This document shows, one piece after another, positions 35,027 to 43,650 of a DNA stretch of 64,000 nt (position 1 is its first letter; every line of letters begins with the position of its first letter). The position numbers were made by a program, and so were the translations under genes. Under the pieces are notes generated by a model. That model worked only from the letters and a program-made list of their open reading frames with translations, ran no database searches and was not told the origin of the DNA. The DNA is taken from NCBI RefSeq assembly GCF_000763945.1, contig NZ_JQFJ01000002.1:1302001-1366000 (forward strand), written 5' to 3'. This DNA comes from Sphingopyxis sp. MWB1 (GTDB taxonomy: Bacteria; Pseudomonadota; Alphaproteobacteria; Sphingomonadales; Sphingomonadaceae).

Positions 35027-36133
35027 CTACGCCGCCGCGCCCTTGGCCGAACCCGCGAGCAATTTCGCGACCAGCCCCGGCAGACCTTTGTAATTCGCCT
35101 TATGATATTGCGAATCGGCGGGCAGCGTCGCCTTTAACCGGCGGTGCGCCTCGGGCAGTGCATGATAGGGTACACCGGGCAGCAGATGGTGCAGCGCGTG
35201 ATAGCGCAGCCCCACCGGCGCCCATAATTCGGGCAGCAACCCCGGCGGCGGCACATTGACGCTGTCGAGAAACTGGCCGGTCACGGTCAGCACTTCGCCA
35301 TCATTTTCCCACAGATGCGCGACCAAAGTGCGAATCTGGTTGAGCACCACCGTCGCCGAGGCGATGGCGCCAAAGATAATCAGCGCGCGCAGCGGCACCC
35401 AGCCAAACACCCCGGCGGCGATCAGCAGCGTCGACCAGGCCCAGGCCCCGCCTTCCTGCCACGCCCATTGGCGGCGAAATTCGCCTTCGGGCGGCTTGCG
35501 GCGGAACATCGGGTTGATGATCAGCCCCGAATAACGCTCGACCACCAGCTTGCGGAGCGGCGGAATGACGAAGGACAGCGGGGTCAGCACCGCATAGCGG
35601 AACAGAAGCGCAAGCGGCGCAAAGGCCGCCGCGACCACGAACAAGGGCACCGTCCACGGCTTCATCAGCGCCAGCGGCAGATATTCAGGGTCCTCGACCG
35701 TCCCATATTTGGTCCGATTATGGTGCAGGCTGTGGATGCCTTCATACATGAAGGAAGGGATAAGCAGCGGAATGCCGAGGATCAGATTCCACGCGAGGCG
35801 AAAGCCCGGCAGCGCCTGCTTGCGAATATGGGTCAGCTCATGAATGAAGCTGCCCGCACGGTAAAGCGCCAGCACCGCCACCAGCGCCGCGACGAGCATC
35901 CATCCGGTCGAGGGCGCCAAAATCGCGGCCGCCACCCCGGCATAGCCAATGGCGGCCGAGGCAAGAAAATCGGTCCAGTAAATGCTCGCGCTCGGCGTCA
36001 CCAGCTCGCGCGTCAATTCCGCGACGGCGCGCAGCATCGCCTTGTCGTCGGCAATCGCCACTTTCGGCGCCTTCGCCAGCGGGGCCGCAGCGGGCGGCAC
36101 GGCGCGGTCGGCAGGGGGAGTGATGGTCGTCAT
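35027..36133 (-). CDS. Membrane fatty acid desaturase family protein
   Basis: A 368-residue integral membrane di-iron enzyme. The three His clusters are present: HELTH at 98-102, HSLHH at 134-138, and HALHH at 312-316, with a further His in GVPYHALPEAH. Between them are four to five hydrophobic spans. Such enzymes desaturate or hydroxylate acyl chains or sphingoid bases. Its location divergent from the ceramide synthase-like gene (119 nt apart) makes a sphingolipid acyl or base chain a possible substrate, alongside ordinary phospholipid acyl chains. The C-terminus has basic and Tyr-rich soluble sequence. Confidence 0.85.
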   Translation of the reverse strand: MTTITPPADRAVPPAAAPLAKAPKVAIADDKAMLRAVAELTRELVTPSASIYWTDFLASAAIGYAGVAAAILAPSTGWMLVAALVAVLALYRAGSFIHELTHIRKQALPGFRLAWNLILGIPLLIPSFMYEGIHSLHHNRTKYGTVEDPEYLPLALMKPWTVPLFVVAAAFAPLALLFRYAVLTPLSFVIPPLRKLVVERYSGLIINPMFRRKPPEGEFRRQWAWQEGGAWAWSTLLIAAGVFGWVPLRALIIFGAIASATVVLNQIRTLVAHLWENDGEVLTVTGQFLDSVNVPPPGLLPELWAPVGLRYHALHHLLPGVPYHALPEAHRRLKATLPADSQYHKANYKGLPGLVAKLLAGSAKGAAA

Positions 36134-36252
36134 AGCGGCGTGCTTTCACCATGATTTCGTGGCAGCAACATGGCCAAAGCGGGTCGCCAGAGCCATATCC
36201 ATGCCCTAATGGGTGGTCCGTAAATATAGGTGATAATATTCAGGAAACCAGC

Positions 36253-37422
36253 ATGACCGCGCATCAGGACGCTCCTCTCCGCATTCATCCCGTCGCGACC
36301 AAGGACGATTTGCGCGAATTTGTCGAGCTTGCCTATCGCCTCAACCGCGGCGACCCCGCCTGGGTTCCGCCCCTGAAAAGCGAGGTTTATGCCCTGCTGA
36401 CGCCAGGGAAAAATCCCTGGTTCGACCATGGCACGGCGCAGCTTTTCCTCGCCCGGCGCGGGACACGCACGGTCGGGCGCATTTCGGCGCATATCGACCG
36501 GCTGGCGCTCGAACAGCCGGCCGAACAGGGCATGGGCCCCGGCACCGGCAATTGGGGCCTGCTCGAAGCCGAAGAGGAAGAAACGGCGCAGGCGCTGCTT
36601 GCTGCCGCCGAAAACTGGCTGCGCGAACAGGGGATGACCCGCGCGCTGGGGCCGTTATCCATTTCGATCTGGGACGAACCCGGCCTCCTCGTCGAAGGCT
36701 TTGAAACCCCGCCGACGATCATGCTCGGCCATAACAGCCCGCTCTATGCGCCGTGGATCGAGGCGGCGGGCTACGGCCAAGCGAAGGATCTGTTCAACTA
36801 TGTCGTCGATATCGCCGACGGCTTTCCCCCCATCGTCAACCGCATCGTCGCGGCAGGGGAGAAAAATGCCCGCATCCGCATCCGCCGCGTCGACAAGAGC
36901 CGCTTCGAGGACGAAGCGCGGCTGATCATGACGATCCTCAACGATGCCTGGTCGGACAATTGGGGCTTTGTCCCGCTCACCGATGGCGAAATCGCCCATG
37001 TCGGCAAAAAGCTCAAAACATTGGTGTTCGAGGATCTGATCCGCGTCGCCGAGCTCGATGGCGAGCCGGTCGCCTTCATGATCGTGCTCCCCAATATCAA
37101 TGAATTGCTCATCGACATGCACGGCTCGCTCCTCCCTTTCCACTGGGCGAAATTGCTCTGGTGGCTTCGCAAGCCCAAGAGCCGCCGGCTGCGTGTCCCG
37201 CTGATGGGCGTCGTCAAAAAGCTCCAGCACAGCCGCATGGCGAGCACCCTCGCCTTCATGATGATCGAATATATCCGCCGCGACGGGGTCACCAAATATC
37301 GCGCCAAGCAAGGCGATATCGGCTGGGTGCTGGAGGATAATCAGGGCATGCGCGCGGTCGCCGACGCCATCGAGGCCAAGGTGAACCGCATCTACCGGCT
37401 TTACGACAAGCCGCTTGGCTGA
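36253..37422 (+). CDS. Long GNAT-superfamily acyltransferase, candidate bacterial ceramide synthase
   Basis: A 389-residue protein with a GNAT-like acyl-CoA N-acyltransferase core. The N-terminus IHPVATKDDLREFVELAYRLNRGDPAWVPPL and the mid-part ALGPLSISIWDEPGLLVEGFETPPTIM are typical of the YghO-like long GNAT group to which I believe bacterial ceramide synthase (bCerS) belongs. The C-terminal GNAT half runs from VAFMIVLPNINELL to KYRAKQGDIGWVLEDNQGMRAVADAI. If correct it N-acylates the sphingoid base made downstream of Spt. AGGAAACC precedes the ATG. Other acyl acceptors remain possible since catalytic residues are not obvious. Confidence 0.6.
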   Translation: MTAHQDAPLRIHPVATKDDLREFVELAYRLNRGDPAWVPPLKSEVYALLTPGKNPWFDHGTAQLFLARRGTRTVGRISAHIDRLALEQPAEQGMGPGTGNWGLLEAEEEETAQALLAAAENWLREQGMTRALGPLSISIWDEPGLLVEGFETPPTIMLGHNSPLYAPWIEAAGYGQAKDLFNYVVDIADGFPPIVNRIVAAGEKNARIRIRRVDKSRFEDEARLIMTILNDAWSDNWGFVPLTDGEIAHVGKKLKTLVFEDLIRVAELDGEPVAFMIVLPNINELLIDMHGSLLPFHWAKLLWWLRKPKSRRLRVPLMGVVKKLQHSRMASTLAFMMIEYIRRDGVTKYRAKQGDIGWVLEDNQGMRAVADAIEAKVNRIYRLYDKPLG

Positions 37423-37501
37423 TGCGATAAGCTGCTGCGCTCCTGCGACAGCTTTGCGACAAAGGCGGGGCATAAGAGACCTTCGATAAAGAAGGACGGC
37501 C

Positions 37502-38947
37502 ATGGTTTCGCAATATCTCGCCGCGCATCGCTTTGGCCTGGGGCCGCGCGCGGACGCGCCCGCCCCTGCCAATCCCGCGACGTGGCTGGCGCATCAGATC
37601 GACGCCTTCGACCCCAAGCCCCCGGCGCTCTCCGTCCAGCCCGGTCGCCCAGCCATAGCCGCTGCCTATACCGCCTATCGCGAAGAGAGGCAGGCGGTGC
37701 GCCGCACGCGCCGCGATGACGCCCCCGCCGCCGCGCCCATGGAAGACGCGGCTTCGGCGGACGCCGCGCCCGAGCGCGCCGCACGCATCGCCATTCGCGG
37801 TTTTTACCGCGACGCGGTCGAAGCCCGGCTTGCCCAAGCCGTCGCCACCCCCACTCCCTTTGCCGAGCGGCTGGTGCATTTCTGGTCCAACCATTTCGCC
37901 ATTTCCGCCGACAAGCAGCTCGTCGTCGGCTTTGCCGGCAATTATGAGTTTGAGGCAATCCGCCCGCATATCATGGGCAAATTCGCCGATCTGCTGATCG
38001 CGGCGGTGCGCCATCCCGCGATGCTCCTCTATCTCGATCAGGCGCAAAGCATCGGTCCTGACAGCCCGATGGCGGCGCGCATCAAGGCGCGGCGGCCCGA
38101 TCGCGCCAATCTTGGTCTCAATGAAAATCTCGCGCGCGAGATCATGGAGCTGCACACGCTCGGCGTGCGGTCAGGCTATAGTCAGGCCGATGTCACCGCC
38201 TTTGCCAAGGCGCTGACCGGCTGGACGGTCGCGGGAGTGGGGCGCGGCGCGAGCGCGCGCCTGAAACCCGCGGATGCGCCCGATGGCGACGCCATTTTCA
38301 TTCCCCGTCTGCACCAGCCGGGCCGCCAGAGCATTTTGGGCAAAGCCTATGATCAGCCCGGCGCCGCACAGGCCGAGGCGGTGCTCCGCGACCTCGCCGT
38401 TCATCCCGCCACGGCAGGCCATATTGCGACCAAGCTCGCGCGCCATTTCGCGGGCGACACGCCCCCCACCCCGCTGGTCGAGCGGCTCAAGGCCAATTTC
38501 CTCGAAAGCGGCGGCGACCTGCCCGCGCTCTATCGCACGCTCATCGCCTCGCCCGAAGTGTGGGCGGCGCAGCCTGCGATGTTCAAATCGCCCTGGGACT
38601 GGATGGCGGCGATGCTGCGTGCGCTTCCCGCCTCGGCGCGCGAAAGCCAGCGTAATATCGCAGGCATGTTCGTGCAGCTTGGCCAGCCGATCTGGCGGCC
38701 CGGCTCCCCGGCAGGCTATGACGACCGGGTCGCGACTTGGGCGGGATCGGCTGCGCTGATGCAGCGCGTCGAACTGGCGAGCCGCATTGCAGGCCGCATC
38801 GGCGACCGCGTCGATGCGCGGCAACTTGCCCCCCTTGTCCTCGCCGATGGCCTCGCCCCCGTCACCGCGCAGGCCATCGCCCGCGCCGACAGCCCCGGAC
38901 AGGGGCTCGCGCTGCTTTTCGCCAGCCCGGCCTTTTTGCGGAGATAA
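37502..38947 (+). CDS. DUF1800 family protein
   Basis: A 481-residue protein of the DUF1800 family. Landmarks are AAHRFGLGPR at the start, LAERLVHFWSNHFAIS, LLYLDQAQSIGPDSP, NENLAREIMELHTLGVRSGYSQADVTAFAKALTGWT, and ATKLARHFAGDTPP. Members are nearly always next to a DUF1501 gene, as here (3 nt gap), and are probably exported together, but the biochemical role is unknown. There is no evident cleavable signal peptide, so export may rely on its DUF1501 partner. GAAGGA precedes the ATG. Confidence 0.88.
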   Translation: MVSQYLAAHRFGLGPRADAPAPANPATWLAHQIDAFDPKPPALSVQPGRPAIAAAYTAYREERQAVRRTRRDDAPAAAPMEDAASADAAPERAARIAIRGFYRDAVEARLAQAVATPTPFAERLVHFWSNHFAISADKQLVVGFAGNYEFEAIRPHIMGKFADLLIAAVRHPAMLLYLDQAQSIGPDSPMAARIKARRPDRANLGLNENLAREIMELHTLGVRSGYSQADVTAFAKALTGWTVAGVGRGASARLKPADAPDGDAIFIPRLHQPGRQSILGKAYDQPGAAQAEAVLRDLAVHPATAGHIATKLARHFAGDTPPTPLVERLKANFLESGGDLPALYRTLIASPEVWAAQPAMFKSPWDWMAAMLRALPASARESQRNIAGMFVQLGQPIWRPGSPAGYDDRVATWAGSAALMQRVELASRIAGRIGDRVDARQLAPLVLADGLAPVTAQAIARADSPGQGLALLFASPAFLRR

Positions 38948-38950
38948 ATA

Positions 38951-40072
38951 ATGCTCCTCCCCCGCCGCCACCTGTTGATCACCAGCTTGGGCCTGATCGG
39001 CGCCGTCTCGCTGCCGCGCCTCGCCTGGGCCGCCGCTGCCACCTCAAAGCGCCTGTTGTTCGTCATCCAGCGCGGCGCCGCCGACGGACTCGCCATCCTT
39101 GCGCCCACCAGTGACCCCGCGCTCGCCGCCGCGCGCGGCGCGCTCGCCGATGAAAGCGCGGGCGGGGCAAAGCTTGATGCGATGTTCACCCTCCACCCCG
39201 CGCTCGGCGAAACCGCAAAGCTGTTCGCGGCGCGCGAGGCCGCCCTCGCCCATGCCGTCGCGACTTCCTATCGGGACCGTTCGCATTTCGACGGGCAGAA
39301 TATGCTCGAAGGCGGCGGCGCGCGTCCCTATGGCCGCGCCGATGGCTGGCTGGGCCGCCTGCTGCCCCTCCTCCCGCAAGGCGAGCGCGAGGCGCTGGCC
39401 ATCGCCCCGGCGGTGCCCCTCGCGCTGCGCGGCGCGCTTCCGGTCGCCACCTATGCCCCCAGCCGCCTGCCGCAGGCCGACGCCGATCTGATCGAACGCC
39501 TGTCGGCGCTTTATGCTGAGGATGCGTTGCTCGCTCCCCTGTGGGACAGCGCGGTCAAGACGCAGGAACTCGCCAGCGACATCGGCGGCAATAATGGCCG
39601 CAACGGCGCCGATCTGGGCGCGCTCGCCGCCTCGCTGATGGCGCCTGCCGACGGGGCGCGGGTGATGATGGTCGAAACCGGCGGGTGGGACACCCACAGC
39701 GGCCAGCGCGGACGGCTCGCGGCGCAGCTTCGCGGGCTCGACCAACTGCTCTTTGCCGTCCGGACGGGTCTGGGGCCCGCGTGGAAAGACACGCTGGTCA
39801 TCGTCGCCACCGAATTTGGCCGCACGGTCGAGGTCAATGGCACTGGCGGCACCGATCATGGCACCGGATCAGCGGCGATGCTGCTCGGCGGCGCGCTGGA
39901 ACAGGGCGGAAAGGTGGTGGCGGACTGGCCGGGCCTCGCCCCCGCCGCGCGCCTCGATGGCCGCGACCTGCGGCCCACCGCTGCGCTCGAAGACGTGATC
40001 ACCGCCGCCGTCGCGCATCATTATGCGCTCGATCCGGCGCGGGTAAAGAAGACGCTCTACCCAGACGGCTGA
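38951..40072 (+). CDS. DUF1501 family (sulfatase-like) exported protein
   Basis: A 373-residue protein of the DUF1501 family, related to the alkaline phosphatase/sulfatase superfamily. The N-terminus MLLPRRHLLITSLGLIGAVSLPRLAWAAA is a Tat-like signal with paired Arg. Conserved pieces: FVIQRGAADGL, SYRDRSHFDGQNMLEGG, MMVETGGWDTHSGQRGRLAAQL, VIVATEFGRTVEVNGTGGTDHGTGSAAMLLGG. Forms a conserved pair with the DUF1800 gene; its SD (GGAGA) lies inside the end of that gene. Substrate not known. Confidence 0.88.
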   Translation: MLLPRRHLLITSLGLIGAVSLPRLAWAAAATSKRLLFVIQRGAADGLAILAPTSDPALAAARGALADESAGGAKLDAMFTLHPALGETAKLFAAREAALAHAVATSYRDRSHFDGQNMLEGGGARPYGRADGWLGRLLPLLPQGEREALAIAPAVPLALRGALPVATYAPSRLPQADADLIERLSALYAEDALLAPLWDSAVKTQELASDIGGNNGRNGADLGALAASLMAPADGARVMMVETGGWDTHSGQRGRLAAQLRGLDQLLFAVRTGLGPAWKDTLVIVATEFGRTVEVNGTGGTDHGTGSAAMLLGGALEQGGKVVADWPGLAPAARLDGRDLRPTAALEDVITAAVAHHYALDPARVKKTLYPDG

Positions 40073-40104
40073 TATCCACCAGCCCTTGCGCGCCCGGCCT
40101 TAAG

Positions 40105-40875
40105 TCACCCGAAACGCGCCCAGGTCGGCGCATGGTCGCTCGCCTTTTCGCGTCCGCGATATTCGCGGTCGACCTGCGCATCGATCAGCCGGTCCGCCAT
40201 GGCGGGGCTCAAGAGCAGATGATCGATGCGAAAGCCATGGTCCCGCGGCCAGCCGCCCGCTTGATAATCCCAGAATGTCCACACTCCGCCCCCCGGATGG
40301 CGGCTCCGCAGCGCGTCGGTCCAGCCATCGCCGAGCAGGCGGAAATATGCATCGCGCGATTCGGGCTGCATCAGCGCGTCATTCGCCATGGCGCGCGGGT
40401 CCCACACATCGTCATCGTGCGGGATGACATTATAATCGCCCGCCAGCACAACCGGCAATTCGCTCGCCAGCAGCGCCTGCGCCCGTTCGCGCAGCCGCTT
40501 CATCCAGCGCAGCTTATAGTCGAATTTCGGTCCCGGCTGCGGATTGCCATTGGGCAGATAGATGGACGCGACGCGCACGCCATGGACATCGGCCTCCAGA
40601 TAGCGCGACTGCTCATCCTCTTCCTCGCCCGCCAGCCCGCGCTGCACTTCAACGGGTTCGGCCCCGCGCGCAAGGATGGCAACGCCGTTGAAACCCTTTT
40701 GCCCATGATAAAGCGCGCCATAGCCCGCCGCCTCTATCTCCTTGGTCGGGATGGTTTCGTCGCTCGACTTTAGTTCCTGCAAACAGGCGATATCGGGCTG
40801 CGTTTCCTCCAGCCATTCGACAAGCCGCGGCAGCCGCGCCTTGACGCCATTGATGTTGAATGTCGCGATTTTCAT
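40105..40875 (-). CDS. xth: Exodeoxyribonuclease III
   Basis: A 256-residue Mg-dependent AP endonuclease and 3'-5' exonuclease for base excision repair. Motifs: ATFNINGVKARLPRLVEWL, ACLQELKSSDETIP with the metal-binding Glu, GDYNVIPHDDDVWDP, and at the end SDHAPTWARF with the catalytic His. Length is normal. It converges with the DUF1501 gene and lies upstream of erpA-side repeats on the other flank. No unusual features. Confidence 0.95.
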   Translation of the reverse strand: MKIATFNINGVKARLPRLVEWLEETQPDIACLQELKSSDETIPTKEIEAAGYGALYHGQKGFNGVAILARGAEPVEVQRGLAGEEEDEQSRYLEADVHGVRVASIYLPNGNPQPGPKFDYKLRWMKRLRERAQALLASELPVVLAGDYNVIPHDDDVWDPRAMANDALMQPESRDAYFRLLGDGWTDALRSRHPGGGVWTFWDYQAGGWPRDHGFRIDHLLLSPAMADRLIDAQVDREYRGREKASDHAPTWARFG

Positions 40876-40931
40876 GCCGCAGCTATGGCAGGAAGCGGCA
40901 GCCGATCCCAGCCCCTTCCTCGCATCTCTCC

Positions 40932-40982
40932 GTCATTGCGAGGAGTCCGGACTTGCTCCGGGCGACCGAAGCAATCTCCAGC
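40932..40982. repeat. Dispersed repeat GTCATTGCGAG...GAAGCAATC, copy 4
   Basis: It has the same terminal motifs as the copies at 8.5 and 21.9 kb, with an expanded central hairpin (AGTCCGGA...TCCGGGC). It lies between xth and erpA, upstream of xth. Confidence 0.7.
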
Positions 40983-41023
40983 GCGAGCAAATCCAATAAC
41001 GTGGTTGGCGCGTGCCCGCGGCC

Positions 41024-41365
41024 TCAGATCGAAAAACTCGACCCACAGCCACAGCCCGCTGCAGCATTGGGATTTTCGACCTTGAACGACGATCCGCCCA
41101 GCGAATCGACGAAATCAACGACGCAGCCGCGCACCAAGTCAATGCTCACCGAATCGACGACCAGCTTCACGCCGTCGGTTTCGGTGACGATATCATCCTC
41201 CTCGACGCTCTCGGCGAAGCCAAAGCGATAGGTAAAGCCCGAACAGCCGCCGCCATCGACCGCCAGTCGCAAGGCCGGTTCAGCGCCGCCCTTACGCTCG
41301 GCAATCCAGCGAACGCGCGCGGCAGCGGCGGGAGAAAGGCTGATTTCGGAAATTTGCGTGGCCAT
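41024..41365 (-). CDS. erpA: Iron-sulfur cluster insertion protein ErpA/IscA family
   Basis: A 113-residue A-type carrier that passes Fe-S clusters to apo-targets. It has the family pattern ISLSPAAAARVRWIAERKG, the first Cys in VDGGGCSGFTYRFGF, and the C-terminal pair in AAGCGCGSSF. The three Cys that hold the cluster are thus intact. Longer in-frame starts exist upstream but run through the terminator of the M23 gene, so the ATG giving MATQISEIS is preferred. IscA cannot be excluded from sequence alone. Confidence 0.88.
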   Translation of the reverse strand: MATQISEISLSPAAAARVRWIAERKGGAEPALRLAVDGGGCSGFTYRFGFAESVEEDDIVTETDGVKLVVDSVSIDLVRGCVVDFVDSLGGSSFKVENPNAAAGCGCGSSFSI

Positions 41366-41390
41366 AGCGCCAAGATAGGCATTGGCGTCC

Positions 41391-41427
41391 AAAAGAAAAG
41401 GGCGCCGCGAACAGCTCCGCAGCGCCC
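41391..41427 (-). terminator. Rho-independent terminator after the M23 peptidase gene
   Basis: On the minus strand a 10-bp stem GGGCGCTGCG/CGCGGCGCCC (one T-G pair) is followed by TTTTCTTTT. It sits between the M23 peptidase gene and erpA. Confidence 0.85.
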
Positions 41428-41450
41428 GTTTCTTTTTCAAGGCGAAAAAA

Positions 41451-42155
41451 TCAGTCCTCGGGGCCGCCCATCGCGAGCTTGTCACCGGTGATGGCGGCAA
41501 TCGCCATCTGGTCGGCCTGCACGAAAGGCATCGGATTGACCGGCGCGCCTTCGATGCGGACTTCATAATGAAGATGGTTGCCGGTCGAACGGCCCGTCGA
41601 ACCGACATAGCCGATCACATCGCCCTTCTTCACCCGCTGACCCGATTCCACAATATAGGAGGACATATGGCCATAGCGCGTCTGGATCATGTTGCCATGT
41701 TCGATCTCGACATATTTGCCATAGCCGCCCAGCCACTGCGCGCGGCCGACGATGCCGTCGGCGGTCGCATAAATGGGCGTTCCGCGCGCCGCAGGGATGT
41801 CGATACCATTGTGGCGCGCAACGCGGCCCGTCACCGGGTGAACGCGCATGCCATAGGAAGAGGAGAGCGACATTTGCTCGATCGGACGGCGCGAGGGAAC
41901 GGCCACGCCCAGCGAAGCCGTCAGCCCGGTGTCGAGGCGCTTCCACGCCTGAAACGCCGCATGGGCGCGATCGTCATGACCGGGCGTCGCCACGCCCGCA
42001 GTGAAGCTTTCGTCATCGGGCTCGTCGGGAACGACGATTCCGGCAGCGGCACCTGCTTCGGCGGCCTGAGCGGTGGGAGTGGAAACCCCCATCAACGCGG
42101 CCATGCAAAAAAACAGACCCGAATGAAACTTCTGCGACAGAAGAGTGTTCAGCAC
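41451..42155 (-). CDS. Exported M23 family metallopeptidase
   Basis: A 234-residue LytM-type protein, probably a peptidoglycan endopeptidase. A signal peptide (FHSGLFFCMAALMGVSTPTAQA) precedes a short linker and the zinc domain: SSSYGMRVHPVTGRVARHNGIDIPAARGTPIYATADG, supplying the His-x3-Asp ligands, then RYGHMSSYIV and STGNHLHYEVRIEG with the last His-x-His. All zinc ligands are present, so it is likely an active enzyme. The apparent start is GTG without a clear SD, so a later start is possible. It ends with a strong terminator. Confidence 0.88.
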   Translation of the reverse strand: MLNTLLSQKFHSGLFFCMAALMGVSTPTAQAAEAGAAAGIVVPDEPDDESFTAGVATPGHDDRAHAAFQAWKRLDTGLTASLGVAVPSRRPIEQMSLSSSYGMRVHPVTGRVARHNGIDIPAARGTPIYATADGIVGRAQWLGGYGKYVEIEHGNMIQTRYGHMSSYIVESGQRVKKGDVIGYVGSTGRSTGNHLHYEVRIEGAPVNPMPFVQADQMAIAAITGDKLAMGGPED

Positions 42156-42269
42156 TTGTAAGACCCCGCATTAATCCGGTTCCGGTTGGTAATTGGTCCC
42201 CAGCCGGTCCGGTTATATGTCGTGGATGGGATTATTCCCTGCCCGCGATCCTTTGTGGGTCTCGTTCCC

Positions 42270-43067
42270 TTATGAAGCAATAACAGCGTAGTATTCTTGC
42301 GTTAAACCGGCGTCGCGGCGCGCTGAGTCGTTGAACGGAGGCTTCAGCTCCCCGCGAAACCGTGTCTTTACGAGACATTGCCACGTCTCGGCGGCGGGGA
42401 ATCCCCGTTCGTCGCACAGCCAGCCGAACCAGCGCGTCCCCGCGCCAACATGGCGGATTTCGTCCTTGTAAATACGCTCTAAAATCCGCGCCGACGCCTC
42501 ATCGCCGCCCCCGCGAAAGCGGGTGACGGTGGCCGGTGTCACGTCCAATCCGCGCGCTTCGAGCACCATTGGCACGATGGCAAGCCGCGCGAGCGCATCG
42601 TCCGCGGTTGCCTCGGCGGCTTCCCACAATCCGGCATGGGCGGGCAGGGCGCCATAATGGCTTCCCAGGGCGCGCAGCCGCCGGTCGAGCAGCGCAAAAT
42701 GCATCGCTTCATCGGCGGCAACGCCGATCCAGTCGTCGACAAAGCCGCGCGGGAACAAATGTCCGAAACGCCCCACCAGATCGACCGCAAGGTCGATGGC
42801 AACAAATTCGATATGGGCGAGGGCATGCAGCATCGCGATCCGCCCCCGGTCGGACCCGCCCTTGCGGCGGCGCGGCATTTGCGCGGGCGCCAGCAGTTCG
42901 GGGCGGTCGGGCCACGCCGGGCGGTCGGGCATGGGCACATCGCAGCGATGCGCCAGTTCGTTCCGACGCCATGCGCGGGCCAAAGCGCGGGCCGCGCGCC
43001 GTTTGCCCTGCGGATCAGCGGTCTGCAACACCGCACGCGCCGCCTCGCCCAGCGTCGTTACCGGCAT
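42270..43067 (-). CDS. DUF455 family ferritin-like protein
   Basis: A 265-residue protein of the DUF455 family, a helical ferritin-like/MiaE-related group. Carboxylate and His residues that could hold a di-iron site are in MLHALAHIEFVAIDLAVDL, WIGVAADEAMHFALLDRRL and ERIYKDEIRHVGAGTRWF, i.e. repeated E-x-x-H motifs. The enzymatic activity is unknown; hydroxylation of a tRNA or metabolite has been guessed for relatives. An in-frame extension of 51 codons upstream runs through a dispersed repeat and is rejected. Confidence 0.82.
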   Translation of the reverse strand: MPVTTLGEAARAVLQTADPQGKRRAARALARAWRRNELAHRCDVPMPDRPAWPDRPELLAPAQMPRRRKGGSDRGRIAMLHALAHIEFVAIDLAVDLVGRFGHLFPRGFVDDWIGVAADEAMHFALLDRRLRALGSHYGALPAHAGLWEAAEATADDALARLAIVPMVLEARGLDVTPATVTRFRGGGDEASARILERIYKDEIRHVGAGTRWFGWLCDERGFPAAETWQCLVKTRFRGELKPPFNDSARRDAGLTQEYYAVIAS

Positions 43068-43085
43068 TGCGCGCCGCCTCCCCAG

Positions 43086-43114
43086 CCGTTCTCGTCGAGC
43101 GAAGTCGAGACGCC
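43086..43114. repeat. Single-arm copy of the TCGAGCGAAGTCGAGAC repeat
   Basis: A 29-nt stretch matches the left arm of the palindrome at 26046-26127 at all but a few positions. No opposite arm follows. It lies between the DUF455 gene and bcp. Confidence 0.65.
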
Positions 43115-43182
43115 GGGCTGAGAGAATGACCGCCGCGACGCCACGCAATCCCAACGGAAAAGCAGATGAAGGCGCATCGCCA

Positions 43183-43650
43183 TCACAGCGCCTTCGCCGC
43201 CTCCAACACCGCATCGGCATGGCCTTTCACGCGCACCTTGCGCCATTCCTTGGCCAGCTTGCCCTCGCGGTCGAACAAGAAGGTCGACCGTTCGATCCCC
43301 ATATAGGTGCGCCCGTAATTCTTCTTCTCGACCCAGGTGCCAAAGGCTTCGCACACCGCGCCATCCTCGTCCGACACCAGCCGCACGGTCAGCCCATATT
43401 TGTCGCGAAACTTGCAAAGCTTTGCCGGCTTGTCGCGCGACACCGCCAGCACATGCGCGCCCAGATGGGCAAATTCGGGTGCAAGGCGGGTGAAATCCTG
43501 CGCCTCGGTCGTGCATCCCGGCGTATCGGCCTTGGGATAGAAATATATGACCAGCGGCGCGCCCGCCATGGCCGCCAGGTCGATCACCGCTTCATCGGCG
43601 TCGATCAGCTTCACCGGCGGAATGGCATCGCCAATTTGGGGTGCGCTCAT
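43183..43650 (-). CDS. bcp: Thiol peroxidase, Bcp/PrxQ type
   Basis: A 155-residue peroxiredoxin that reduces hydroperoxides with thioredoxin. The peroxidatic Cys46 is in YPKADTPGCTTEAQDF. The usual second Cys five residues later is absent (Ala-Gln-Asp instead), so resolution must use another Cys, for example that in KLCKFRDKYG, or an external thiol; both forms exist in the family. Its ATG overlaps the glnE stop as ATGA, so it is co-transcribed with glnE. Confidence 0.92.
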   Translation of the reverse strand: MSAPQIGDAIPPVKLIDADEAVIDLAAMAGAPLVIYFYPKADTPGCTTEAQDFTRLAPEFAHLGAHVLAVSRDKPAKLCKFRDKYGLTVRLVSDEDGAVCEAFGTWVEKKNYGRTYMGIERSTFLFDREGKLAKEWRKVRVKGHADAVLEAAKAL

